Positions 7,075-14,577 are shown, counted from the first letter of the stretch. The stretch is 20,427 bases of DNA from CADCWK01 sp964244115 (GCA_964244115.1 CAXTHM010000065.1:1-20427), one strand, 5' to 3'. Notes: generated from the letters alone by a model not told the origin. Numbers and translations: made by a program.

Positions 7075-8126
7075 GGGAGAAGACGCGCTTCGACCGGGAT
7101 ATCGTCGTACGGCGCATCCAGCACCGAGATCGAGGGAAGGTGCCGGTACGCCTGACGCAGCTCCAGGCCATAGCCGACGAGATGCTCGATCGGGGCCGGC
7201 AGGCTGGCATAACGGAGCGGGACCGAGACGACGCGGGCCGAGGCGCGGTCGAGCAGGGCGCAGACGTCGACGCCGACGGTGCCGCGCCGCCGGAGCCAGC
7301 CGGCCGCGAACTCGGCCGTCAGCCCGGTGCTCACCATCGGTGAGACCAGCGTCACGGTCCGGCCCGAGAGGTCGACGGACCCGTGCCGCAGACCGCGGGT
7401 CCGGCCAGCCCGGACGTCGAAGACGAGGCCATCGACCTCCGGCGTCATCTCGCGGGCGGCGAGGCGGCTGGCGAGATCGGCGGCCACCCGCCCCCCACCG
7501 TGGCCGAGGCCGATCAGCAGCGGCCGCTCCCCGATCGCCTCGTACCGCATCGCGATCTGGGCGGCGTGCTCGTCGAGCCGGTCGCTCACGGTCCGGTCGG
7601 CATACAGCAGACGGCCGAGAGCAGACGGGGCGTCGCCAAGCCCGGCCTGAAGGGACTGCCCGGACATCTCCCCCCAGGCCGAGAGCATCCGGTGGTAGTC
7701 GCGCCGGTAGAGCATGACGACCCGGGTTCCGGGATAGGCGGCCCGGAACCGCCGCAGCTTGCGGTGCTTGCGCGTGACCAGCGCCTGCCGCATCGAGGTG
7801 AGCTCGACGTAGGTCCGGAGGTCCGGCAGGTAGAAGTCGGGCGTGAAGCACTCGGCCAGCGACCCATCCGATCGCCGGGCCAGCAGGAACGTCGTCGGCT
7901 CGTAGCGCCAGCGAATCCGGTAGCTGTCCAGCAGGTCGGCGAAATGCCGCTCGAACGGGTGCGCGAATCCGGGACTCGGGGTGACGAGCGCGGCCAGCGC
8001 CGGGAAGGGCAGTTGCCCACCGGCGGGGGCAGGCTGCCGCATCGCGACGGCCGACCGCCCGTCCGCGATCCGGTGAGGGTCCTCGAATTCGGCGGTCGAA
8101 AGAGGCAAGGACCCGTCTCCAGACAT
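7071..8126 (-). CDS. Nuclease-like / HPRT-like phosphoribosyltransferase fusion
   Basis: A 351-aa protein with two visible parts. Residues 50-145 resemble a PD-(D/E)xK restriction-endonuclease-like fold: YEP (75-77), TPDFYLPD (95-102), YVELT (106-110), then a basic helix with K120, K123 and R126. Residues 178-336 resemble hypoxanthine phosphoribosyltransferase: a helix SDRLDEHAAQIAMRYE, a PP-loop-like GLGHGGGRVAADL, the PRPP-loop position LVSPMVSTGLT (260-270), and the very HPRT-like end LVGYGLELRQAYRHLPSISVL. The PRPP loop has lost the usual acids: E-D is S262-P263 and the D of DTG is S266. The nuclease part lacks the canonical Lys after E108. Either domain may be a binding rather than a catalytic module. 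The start at 8126 lacks a strong ribosome site, and an ATG at 8042 is possible. It is coupled to the GNAT gene. Confidence 0.75.
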   Translation of the reverse strand: MSGDGSLPLSTAEFEDPHRIADGRSAVAMRQPAPAGGQLPFPALAALVTPSPGFAHPFERHFADLLDSYRIRWRYEPTTFLLARRSDGSLAECFTPDFYLPDLRTYVELTSMRQALVTRKHRKLRRFRAAYPGTRVVMLYRRDYHRMLSAWGEMSGQSLQAGLGDAPSALGRLLYADRTVSDRLDEHAAQIAMRYEAIGERPLLIGLGHGGGRVAADLASRLAAREMTPEVDGLVFDVRAGRTRGLRHGSVDLSGRTVTLVSPMVSTGLTAEFAAGWLRRRGTVGVDVCALLDRASARVVSVPLRYASLPAPIEHLVGYGLELRQAYRHLPSISVLDAPYDDIPVEARLLP

Positions 8127-8441
8127 GGGCGACGCGCGGTCCGGCGGTGGACCGACGGCAACGATGGCGGCCGGACCGATTCGGTGATCGATCTCAGGAC
8201 GTTCCGAGCGGGTGCCCCGAGTGTGTCACACGGGTTTTGCCCGCGGCAACGGCCCGGTTGTCACGGAAACCGTCCCATCTGCGCGCAGACGCCGCCGGGA
8301 TGACCCGATCCGCGCCTGGCCGAGGCGTAGGTACGCGGGTAGGCCAGTGCCATACTGGCAGCGAACCCGACGCCGATGGGCCTGGCAATTCCGGATCGAA
8401 CGATTCCGGGCAGTGAACCGGTGACGAGTGGGAGGCGCGAC
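8127..8441. other. Divergent intergenic region, 315 bases
   Basis: Separates the minus-strand fusion gene from the plus-strand small gene. It contains an inverted repeat GCCAGT-5-ACTGGC (8343-8359) overlapping a CATACT word that could be a -10 element, and a palindromic GTGTCACAC near 8222. I see no good -35/-10 pair with standard spacing and no further gene. Confidence 0.45.
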
Positions 8442-8621
8442 GTGGACGATCGAAAACCTTCGCCGCGCTCGATCGACACGAGCAGGCTACCATCGATGAG
8501 CGGTCACGGCCTGACGCCGGAGGAGGAGAGCCTGCCCGACGCCGAGGACGAGTATGACGACACCCTGCCCGCCGATCTCTGGTTCCGACGACCCGACCGG
8601 TCCAGTGGTCGCCGGCACTGA
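8442..8621 (+). CDS. Small acidic hypothetical protein (59 aa)
   Basis: A candidate 59-aa gene starting at a GTG preceded by GGGAGG with a six-base spacer, which is a convincing ribosome site. The middle of the protein is acidic (LTPEEESLPDAEDEYDDTLPADLW) and the C-terminus is basic (FRRPDRSSGRRH). It has no membrane segment or known domain and is probably largely disordered. A longer frame begins at 8376 without a ribosome site. It lies 163 bases before lpdA on the same strand. I do not recognise it, and the call rests on the start region and the biased composition. Confidence 0.45.
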   Translation: MDDRKPSPRSIDTSRLPSMSGHGLTPEEESLPDAEDEYDDTLPADLWFRRPDRSSGRRH

Positions 8622-8672
8622 GCGGCCCATCCGCCACACCCCGTCGCCGGTGAGCGGGGTGGCGGACACGGG

Positions 8673-8678
8673 TATACT
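8673..8678 (+). promoter_or_regulatory. Possible -10 box of lpdA
   Basis: TATACT, a 5/6 match to the sigma-70 -10 consensus, about 107 bases before the lpdA start. The position 17 bases upstream reads GTGAGC, a poor -35. An imperfect GC-rich inverted repeat (about 8632-8664) lies just before it. Confidence 0.35.
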
Positions 8679-8784
8679 CTCCCCGTTCTAACGACGCGCG
8701 TACCGGGCACCGGTGCGTCCCTCGGGAAGGCGGCCGGAACCGGCCCCCCGGGGAGCCGTCGAGTCTCCACGGAGAGAGGGTTCA

Positions 8785-10227
8785 ATGGCGGACGCCGTCA
8801 CCACGCACGATTCGACCAGCTCCAACCAGTACGACATCGTCCTGCTCGGCGGCGGCACCGGTGGCTACGTCGCCGCGATCCGCGCCAAGCAGCTCGGCTT
8901 CGACGTCGCCGTCGTCGAGGTCGAGAAGCTCGGCGGCACCTGCCTCCACCGGGGCTGCATCCCGACCAAGGCCATGCTCAAGTCGGCCGACGTCTTCGAC
9001 ACCGTCAAGCGGGCGAAGGAATTCGGCATCAACACCTCCGGCGACATCGAGTTCGTCTACGAGACGGCCCTGCAGCGCTCGATGAAGGTCGTCGACGGGC
9101 AGTACAAGGGCCTCCAGTACCTGTTCGACAAGAAGCACAAGATTCCGGTCTTCCACGCCCGCGGTACGATCCTCGGCCCGAACACCGTCGGCGTCGAACC
9201 GGTCGACGGCAGCGCCCCGTTCCAGCTCCAGGCGACCAACATCGTCATCAACACCGGCTCCCGGCCCCGGCCGATCAAGGGTGTCCCCTACGACGGTGAG
9301 CGGGTGATCAACTCCGACCACGCCGTCACCCTGCCGCACCTTCCGAAGAGCTTCATCATCCGGGGCGGCGGCGCGACCGGCGTCGAGTGGGCCTCGATCT
9401 ACCACCGCTACGGTTCCAAGGTCACGCTCGTCGGCCGGGTCGTCCCGCAGGAGGACCAGGAGGTCAGCGAGGCGTTGGCCAAGTCCTACCAGCGCGCCAA
9501 GCTGGAAGTCATCAACGACGCCCGACCGACGGCCGACGACTTCGACGTCACGGCGTCGGGCGTGACGATGCGGACGACGGACGCCAAGGGCAAGGAGAAG
9601 GTCACCCAGGCGGAAGTCCTGCTCGTCGCCGTCGGGCGCCAGGGCAACGTCGAGCACATCGGGCTGGAGACCGTCGGGATCGACACGGACGGCTCCGGCG
9701 AGTACATCCCGGTCAACCCGATGATGCAGACCAGCGTCCCGAACATCTACGCGATCGGCGACATCACCGGCCAGCAGTTGCTCGCCCACACCGCGATGCA
9801 CATGGGCATCATCGCCGTCGAGCACATCGCCGGGAAGAACCCGTTCCCGCTCGACATCCTCAACTCGCCGTCCTGCACCTACTGCGAGCCGGAGATCGGC
9901 AGCGTCGGGTTGACCGAGAAGCAGGCCCGCGACCTCGGGCATGAGGTCAAGGTCGGCCGCTTCCCGATGCGCCCCAACGCCAAGGCCACGATCGAAGGCC
10001 ATACCGAGGGCTTCACCAAGATCGTCGCCGACGCTGATACGGACGACGTCCTGGGGGTCCACATCATCGGCGCCCACGCCACCGAGCTGATCGCCGAGGC
10101 CGCCCTTGGCCGGCTGCTCCAGGTCAGCGGGACGGAGATCGCGATGTCGGTCCACCCGCACCCGACCGTCTCGGAGGTCCTCGGCGAGGCCGCCCACGAT
10201 CTCCTCGGCCACCCGATCCACATCTAG
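8785..10227 (+). CDS. lpdA: Dihydrolipoyl dehydrogenase (E3)
   Basis: A 480-aa flavoprotein that reoxidises dihydrolipoamide with NAD+ in 2-oxo-acid dehydrogenase complexes and the glycine cleavage system. The FAD-binding motif GGGTGGY is at residues 22-28. The redox-active disulfide is in GGTCLHRGCIPTK (Cys53 and Cys58). The NAD-binding motif is GGGATG (194-199), slightly different from the common GGGAIG. A second FAD motif includes YAIGDITG, and the C-terminal catalytic pair is in HPHPTVSE (His459, Glu464). The start is the ATG at 8785 after GGAGAGAGGG; the frame is open 24 codons further upstream without support. No E1 or E2 gene adjoins it, so it probably serves several complexes. Length is normal for the family. 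Confidence 0.96.
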   Translation: MADAVTTHDSTSSNQYDIVLLGGGTGGYVAAIRAKQLGFDVAVVEVEKLGGTCLHRGCIPTKAMLKSADVFDTVKRAKEFGINTSGDIEFVYETALQRSMKVVDGQYKGLQYLFDKKHKIPVFHARGTILGPNTVGVEPVDGSAPFQLQATNIVINTGSRPRPIKGVPYDGERVINSDHAVTLPHLPKSFIIRGGGATGVEWASIYHRYGSKVTLVGRVVPQEDQEVSEALAKSYQRAKLEVINDARPTADDFDVTASGVTMRTTDAKGKEKVTQAEVLLVAVGRQGNVEHIGLETVGIDTDGSGEYIPVNPMMQTSVPNIYAIGDITGQQLLAHTAMHMGIIAVEHIAGKNPFPLDILNSPSCTYCEPEIGSVGLTEKQARDLGHEVKVGRFPMRPNAKATIEGHTEGFTKIVADADTDDVLGVHIIGAHATELIAEAALGRLLQVSGTEIAMSVHPHPTVSEVLGEAAHDLLGHPIHI

Positions 10228-10245
10228 CCCGCAATTGAATAATGG

Positions 10246-10283
10246 AGAGAAGCTGGGTGCTGGTCCAAACACCTGGCTTCTCT
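10246..10283. terminator. Inverted repeat after lpdA, probable transcript end
   Basis: A 14-bp stem with two G-T pairs, AGAGAAGCTGGGTG / CACCTGGCTTCTCT, around a 10-base loop, starting 19 bases after the lpdA stop. The right arm is pyrimidine-rich and continues as TCT then AAAAAG, so there is no clean T run. It may stop lpdA transcription. It also marks the boundary where base composition becomes AT-rich. Confidence 0.45.
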
Positions 10284-10346
10284 TCTAAAAAGCGGATAGA
10301 TGGTCAGGTATCTAAATGACTGACAGGCTTCTCGTGCACCCTTGGT

Positions 10347-10499
10347 TCACATCAGCCTTTGAATATAGGATTTTGTTGCCTCCCATACATCGTCGATGAT
10401 TGGCCGCAGAGCAGCGTTGAACAGAGTTGCGATCAACGCGCGCCTTGGCGTTGGCGTTGGCGTTGGATCGGTTCTATCTGTTTTCTTTGGTGAGTCCAT
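10347..10499 (-). CDS. Small hypothetical peptide (50 aa)
   Basis: A 50-aa protein. The ATG at 10499 is preceded by GGGGAGG with an eight-base spacer, a strong ribosome site, which is the main reason to believe it. The N-terminus is polar (MDSPKKTDRTDP) with a TPTPTP tract encoded by a hexamer repeat. The C-terminus is a probable amphipathic helix (ALIATLFNAALRPIIDDVWEATKSYIQRLM). It might lie on a membrane or on a partner protein. It is divergent from the zinc-ribbon gene and lies in the same AT-rich island, so the two may form a unit. I recognise no family. Small size and amphipathic form would fit a toxin or antitoxin, but nothing else supports that. Confidence 0.55.
   Translation of the reverse strand: MDSPKKTDRTDPTPTPTPRRALIATLFNAALRPIIDDVWEATKSYIQRLM
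10445..10466. repeat. TTGGCG hexamer microsatellite
   Basis: Three full TTGGCG units and a partial fourth (TTGG), inside the 50-aa gene, where it encodes the Thr-Pro tract on the minus strand. Unit length is a multiple of three, so slippage would change the length of the tract without a frameshift. Confidence 0.8.
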
Positions 10500-10528
10500 T
10501 AGATGTTCCTCCCCTTGATGGGAACAGT

Positions 10529-10557
10529 TCGACAGTGAGTAGAGACGCTGATATAAC
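10529..10557 (+). promoter_or_regulatory. Sigma-70-type promoter of the zinc-ribbon gene
   Basis: TCGACA (5/6 to TTGACA) and TATAAC (5/6 to TATAAT) with the ideal 17-base spacer, in the 137-base gap between two divergent genes. It gives a leader of about 70 nt. A weaker minus-strand pair (TTGCCG, 18 bases, TATATC) overlaps it, so the two genes may share control. Confidence 0.6.
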
Positions 10558-10636
10558 GATGACCTCAAAGAGACGGCAAAGCCAGTGCATAGACGTCATC
10601 ATTTGTCGTCACCGTAGTTACAGTAAGGAGACGAAG

Positions 10637-11740
10637 ATGAGTAAGAGGGCCATCCAATTAGCAAGACTCGATCTAACGGATATGAGTATGGTGACACCAG
10701 TAGTTGCCGGAACCCTCGGCGGACGCATAAGTAGTGTTCGTCTGGCAGTTCCGCCGAATGTAAGATCTTTCGGACAGAGGATTGAATGGATTCCCTTCAA
10801 TCAAGAGACAAGTGCACAATGGTGGGACTTCGGCTCGTCTGCAACTTTTCTGCTTGATGAGTTTCTTAAGCTTTCATACACCGATGATAGTAATCAAATC
10901 GAAGATTTCGTTAAAGTCTACGGCGTTCTGGGCCTCGGCGGAACTGGACTGCCTGCCTGCGGATTGAGCGATCGACTATCCATGCCACCGCAGACTGTAG
11001 ACTCCTGGCATGGCTGTGCTGTGAGTTGGGAGCCAATCATTGCATACAGTTACTACGCTGCTGGATTGAAGGCCTTAATCCTTATGGCTCAGGCTTTGAA
11101 GGATCCTCATCAGTCATTGGAGGACTTCCCTGACGACATCTTCGGTTCAAGCAAGCTTCCGACGGACGCCTTGAAATCCCATGACGAGTGGAAGCAAATA
11201 GCAGAGGTATGGCAATTAGGGCACAATTTGACCTGGGAGGAATGGTGGGAGCAGAAGAATGGTTCTGAAAACTTGAAGAATTTTCTCGTCCTTCATTCTG
11301 GACAAGTCGCAGCCAACTTTAGGCGAAATAGTGAGCAATTTCGAAATGTGCCGCCAAACGAGTATCGAAAAATAATGCAACGAAAACTGAGTTATTGGTT
11401 CTCTAGCTATTGGATTCAGCGCTCTGGGCTGCAACCATCGCTGCAATGGATAGCACCTCGACCCGAGCTAGTTCTTTCAGTAGGCGAGTCATTGAACCAA
11501 GAGAATACCCTGTGGCCAGCCAACTCAATGTACCGCGTTCTTGTTGCTCAAGCCGCCGCTTTCATCTGCGCAGATACCCATGGAACCCATTGTTCAAATT
11601 GCGGTACTTACTTTACGTCTCCTCGACGTCCAAGACTCGATCAGAATCGCTACTGTGAGCCTTGTCGAGCTTCGGCCCCCTCCCGCCGAACCGCCCGTTG
11701 GCGCGGGAATCAGAAGCCATTCCCTCCGTCAGAGGAGTGA
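10637..11740 (+). CDS. Orphan zinc-ribbon protein in AT-rich island
   Basis: A 367-aa protein with no family I can name. The ATG at 10637 has a near-ideal AAGGAG six bases upstream. The upstream open frame from 10427 is only an antisense shadow. The body (residues 1-310) is mixed alpha/beta, rich in Trp and aromatic residues, with a long helical stretch around residues 185-265. The C-terminus has a zinc ribbon: C319-x2-C322, 17 residues, C340-x2-C343, followed by a basic Arg-rich tail that could bind nucleic acid. Base and codon use (many A/T third positions) contrast with all other genes in the window, pointing to recent transfer. Comparable large-body plus small-zinc-ribbon layouts occur in several accessory proteins, but the role here is open. 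Confidence 0.8.
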   Translation: MSKRAIQLARLDLTDMSMVTPVVAGTLGGRISSVRLAVPPNVRSFGQRIEWIPFNQETSAQWWDFGSSATFLLDEFLKLSYTDDSNQIEDFVKVYGVLGLGGTGLPACGLSDRLSMPPQTVDSWHGCAVSWEPIIAYSYYAAGLKALILMAQALKDPHQSLEDFPDDIFGSSKLPTDALKSHDEWKQIAEVWQLGHNLTWEEWWEQKNGSENLKNFLVLHSGQVAANFRRNSEQFRNVPPNEYRKIMQRKLSYWFSSYWIQRSGLQPSLQWIAPRPELVLSVGESLNQENTLWPANSMYRVLVAQAAAFICADTHGTHCSNCGTYFTSPRRPRLDQNRYCEPCRASAPSRRTARWRGNQKPFPPSEE

Positions 11741-11761
11741 TAGTGTGCGAAAACGTGCCCG

Positions 11762-12151
11762 CTACCGCTTCCGGACGCTAAGCACAGCGCCGATCACCGT
11801 CACGAGGAGGAAGGCCAACAGCGTGAAGAGCGGCCCGTACTCCGGGTCGTCGCGCAGCAGGGCGAGGAAGCTGAAGAGGGACATCAGCGCCCAGAGGCCG
11901 ATGTCGCCGGCCAGCCGGATCGGCCGGGCCGTCCGCCCGTCGGCCCCGAACCGCAGGGCCAGCAGCCCGCAGATGAGCGGGATGCCGCCGAACGGCAGCA
12001 CGAACAGCCAGCGAGCGTACGACCCCATCCCCAGATCGATGTCGAGGGCGGCCACGACGAGGAAGATCGCCCCGACGACGACGTTGACCAGCGCGTAGGT
12101 CCGACCGAGTGGCCGCTCGCTCGCCCACCAGGTCCCCAGCATCCGCTCCAT
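11762..12151 (-). CDS. Four-helix integral membrane protein (129 aa)
   Basis: A hydrophobic 129-aa protein with four predicted membrane helices, roughly residues 18-37, 46-65, 82-99 and 106-125. The loops are short and charged, and the C-terminus is basic (SVRKR). The start ATG at 12151 follows a GGGGG tract with a seven-base spacer. I do not recognise the family. It is convergent with the zinc-ribbon gene, with only 21 bases between the stop codons, so the island ends abruptly here. It is divergent from the next membrane-protein gene, and the 148-base gap should hold both promoters. Composition is the high-GC backbone type. Confidence 0.75.
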   Translation of the reverse strand: MERMLGTWWASERPLGRTYALVNVVVGAIFLVVAALDIDLGMGSYARWLFVLPFGGIPLICGLLALRFGADGRTARPIRLAGDIGLWALMSLFSFLALLRDDPEYGPLFTLLAFLLVTVIGAVLSVRKR

Positions 12152-12299
12152 CCGATCGCCCCCTGTTCCCCATGCTATTCGTCATGCCAGGTAGATCCGC
12201 TGACGTTCTCGCCCATCCCGGACGATGTCCTCGCCAGCATGGCATGGCTCCGGCGATGATGACGGCAGCTTCATGCCAACCGTCAGGAGGATCAGACCG

Positions 12300-12788
12300 A
12301 TGCTCGGATCGATTCGCGGTATCGCCCGGTCGCTGCTCCGGGATGTCGACACCGGTGCTGCCGTCCGGGCCGGGGTCATCTCGGTCGTCGCCTACACCGC
12401 CGTGATGGAGTTCGACCGGAAGGTCACCGGGAGCCGGATCGACGATCTCATCCTGCTCGGCCGGCCGTTCGTTCCGAACCGGCCGGATCTGGCGAGGCCG
12501 GTCGGAGCGGCCGTCCACCTCGCCAACGGCGCCTTCATCGGGCTCGGCTATGCCACCCTCGCCCACGACCGGCTGCCCGGCCCGGCCTGGCTGCGGGGGG
12601 TGACGGCGCTGATGGTCGAGAACCTGAGCCTCTACCCGGTCATGCGGGTGGCCAGGAATGTCCACCCGGCGATGCGCGACGGCCAACTGGACGACTACTG
12701 GAGCTGGCCGGCGTTCGTCGAGTCGCTGCCGCCGCACGTCGTCTACGGGGCGCTGGTCGGCCCGCTCTACGAGCGATTCCGGACCTGA
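12300..12788 (+). CDS. Hypothetical integral membrane protein (162 aa)
   Basis: A 162-aa protein with about four hydrophobic stretches: AVRAGVISVVAYTAVMEF, AAVHLANGAFIGLGYATL, WLRGVTALMVENLSLYPVM and HVVYGALVGPLYERF. The start is the ATG at 12300 after AGGAGG (nine-base spacer). An in-frame ATG at 12273 has no ribosome site. Gly- and Ala-rich helices and the VVYGALVGPLYE end suggest a small membrane protein of unknown function. It is followed after 68 bases by the SDR gene on the same strand, so the two may be co-transcribed. Confidence 0.75.
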   Translation: MLGSIRGIARSLLRDVDTGAAVRAGVISVVAYTAVMEFDRKVTGSRIDDLILLGRPFVPNRPDLARPVGAAVHLANGAFIGLGYATLAHDRLPGPAWLRGVTALMVENLSLYPVMRVARNVHPAMRDGQLDDYWSWPAFVESLPPHVVYGALVGPLYERFRT

Positions 12789-12825
12789 ATCCCCGACGGA
12801 TCCCGTAGCCAGGGCCCGGTGTCGC

Positions 12826-12842
12826 GACCGACCGACCGACCG
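12826..12842. repeat. Short CGAC/GACC tandem repeat
   Basis: Four GACC units in a row directly before the ribosome site of the SDR gene. A simple repeat in a leader can vary by slippage and alter spacing, but no effect is known here. Confidence 0.6.
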
Positions 12843-12856
12843 ATGGAGGAGCAACG

Positions 12857-13636
12857 ATGGACATTCGACTCGACGGCAAGATCGCGGTCGTCACCGGAGC
12901 CAGCGCCGGGATCGGCCAGGGGATCGCGATCGGATTGGCCCAGGCCGGTGCCGACGTGGTCGTCAACTTCCGCAGGGAGTCCAGCCGGACGGGCGCCGAG
13001 GTCACACGCGCGGGGATCGAGGCCGCCGGGCGCCGGGCGCTGCTGGTCGAGGCCAACATGATCGATCCGGCCGCGATCGCGTCCCTGTTCGCCCAGACCT
13101 TCGACGCGTTCGGCGGGATCGACATCCTCGTCAACAACGCCGGCATCGGCGGCAAGGGTTCGGGGATCGACCAGGCGCCCGAGGTCTGGAACGAGGTCCT
13201 GGCGGTCAACCTCACCGCGCCGTTCCTCTGCACCCAGCACGCCGTCGGGCAGATGCGGCGGCAGGGTCGCGGCGGTCGGATCGTCAATATCACCTCCGTC
13301 CACGAGGAGGCGCCGGGCGGCGGCGGTCCGGCCTACACCGCCTCGAAGGGGGGTCTGCGCAACTTGACACGGCAGCTAGCGCTGGAACTGGCGCCCGAGG
13401 ACATCCGGATCATCAACGTCGCGCCGGGGATGATCCTGACCAAGATGAACGCCGAGGCGAGCAGCGACGCCGAGGTGCTCCGTGCGGCCGAGGCGAAGAT
13501 CCCCGCCCGGCGGGCAGGGACGCCGGAGGACATCGCCAACACCGTCGTCTTCATGGTCAGCGACCAGGCCAGCTACGTCACCGGCAGCACCGTCTTCGTC
13601 GACGGCGGCTGGATGCTGGACTGGCCGGACGTCTAG
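12857..13636 (+). CDS. Short-chain dehydrogenase/reductase (SDR)
   Basis: A 259-aa classical SDR, an NAD(P)-dependent oxidoreductase of the FabG/glucose 1-dehydrogenase type. The cofactor motif GASAGIG is at residues 14-20, NNAG at 93-96, and a structural Asn at 118. The catalytic Ser147, Tyr160 and Lys164 are all present in the S-x12-Y-x3-K spacing. After the second strand, VVVNFRRESS lacks the acidic residue typical of NAD-specific enzymes and has Arg, which favours NADP(H). The C-terminus shows the usual VTGSTVFVDGGWMLD motif. The start has GGAGGAG just upstream. The substrate cannot be read from the sequence, as many Chloroflexota carry dozens of such enzymes. It is convergent with the DUF305 gene. 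Confidence 0.93.
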   Translation: MDIRLDGKIAVVTGASAGIGQGIAIGLAQAGADVVVNFRRESSRTGAEVTRAGIEAAGRRALLVEANMIDPAAIASLFAQTFDAFGGIDILVNNAGIGGKGSGIDQAPEVWNEVLAVNLTAPFLCTQHAVGQMRRQGRGGRIVNITSVHEEAPGGGGPAYTASKGGLRNLTRQLALELAPEDIRIINVAPGMILTKMNAEASSDAEVLRAAEAKIPARRAGTPEDIANTVVFMVSDQASYVTGSTVFVDGGWMLDWPDV

Positions 13637-13816
13637 TCACGTTCCCCGCCCACCAGGATTGCCGCCAGTCGGACGACCGGCACCGGGCGCTGAAGCCGCC
13701 CGGCAACTCATATGGGAAGCGGGTAAAGGACCGGTAAACCCGGAACGGCGCGGTTGCCGCAGCAGACCTCTCGCCATCGCAGTGTTACGGGTTCACCGAC
13801 CGTTGGCCCGCCGTGC

Positions 13817-14560
13817 TCAGTCGCCGTGGCCCGAATGTTCCGGCGTGGCGACGGGCGTCCCCTCCATGCCGGACATCCCGCCCATCGACGGGACGGCGGT
13901 GCCGTCGACGGGCGGCTGGCCACGGGCGACCAGCATGGCGTTCATGTTGGCGATCTCAATCTCCTGCGACCTGGCGAACGTCTCGGCGAACTGCCGGGCC
14001 TCGTCGTCGTCGGAACGGTCGAGCAACTCGTCGGCCATATCTACTCCGGCCCGGTGGTGGACGATCATCAGTTGCAGGAACAGGATGTCGGCCTGCTCGG
14101 GCGGCAGCGACTGGAGTTGCGCGATCTGGTCCGGGGTCGCCATGCCCGGCATCGGACCCGCGGTCGGGTGGCCCATCCAGCTCATCGCCGGGTCCGATCC
14201 GGTCTGGGACAGGTCCCAGAGGTTGAGCGTCGCCATCATCATCCCCACCTGGGTTTGCTGAGTCGTGGCGATGTCGTAGGTCAGGATCGCGATGTCCGGG
14301 TCAGCCGTCCGCCGGTAGGCGATCAGCGCCATCTCGACTGCCTGATTATGGTGGGTGACCATGTCGCGGAGGAAGCCGGCCTCGACCGAGCCGGAGTCCG
14401 GGTCGCCGCCGCGGGTTGCGAAAGCGACACCCGCCGACCCCAGGATGACCAGCAGCGCCAGGGTCACGGCGGCGATCGGGTAGCGCAGGGTGCGCTTCAG
14501 GCGACTCCCTCCGGGGCGCCGTTCGTCATTGGTCGAGGAGACAGGCTGGCCGTCGGTCAT
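13817..14560 (-). CDS. DUF305 family protein, membrane-anchored
   Basis: A 247-aa protein with a single N-terminal membrane helix (about residues 27-48) after a basic stretch, so the main domain is extracytoplasmic. The DUF305 hallmarks are present: FLRDMVTHHNQAVEMA after the anchor, and later MIVHHRAGVDMADELLDR with a closing helix EIEIANMNAML. The paired His-His motifs are seen in ferritin-like four-helix proteins proposed to bind metal, though the biochemical role is unproven. The tail is rich in Met, Gly and His. The start ATG at 14560 has AGGGA upstream; the longer frame to 14740 is unlikely. It follows the DUF3105 gene on the same strand, but a strong terminator lies between them. Confidence 0.9.
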   Translation of the reverse strand: MTDGQPVSSTNDERRPGGSRLKRTLRYPIAAVTLALLVILGSAGVAFATRGGDPDSGSVEAGFLRDMVTHHNQAVEMALIAYRRTADPDIAILTYDIATTQQTQVGMMMATLNLWDLSQTGSDPAMSWMGHPTAGPMPGMATPDQIAQLQSLPPEQADILFLQLMIVHHRAGVDMADELLDRSDDDEARQFAETFARSQEIEIANMNAMLVARGQPPVDGTAVPSMGGMSGMEGTPVATPEHSGHGD

Positions 14561-14577
14561 GGATTCATCCCTGAAAA

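Noticed and set aside
7075..7851. N-terminal extension of the GNAT frame
   Set aside because: The 427-codon frame upstream of the GTG is an out-of-frame shadow of the nuclease-like/PRT gene, and GNAT homology begins only after 7074.
8782..10272. Minus-strand open frame of 496 codons
   Set aside because: Exact antisense shadow of lpdA, with a composition of Asp, Gly, Val and Arg and no motif.
11778..12854. Minus-strand frame of 358 codons
   Set aside because: It runs across two real genes with different frames and has no start region or family. The 129-aa and 162-aa membrane proteins explain the DNA better.
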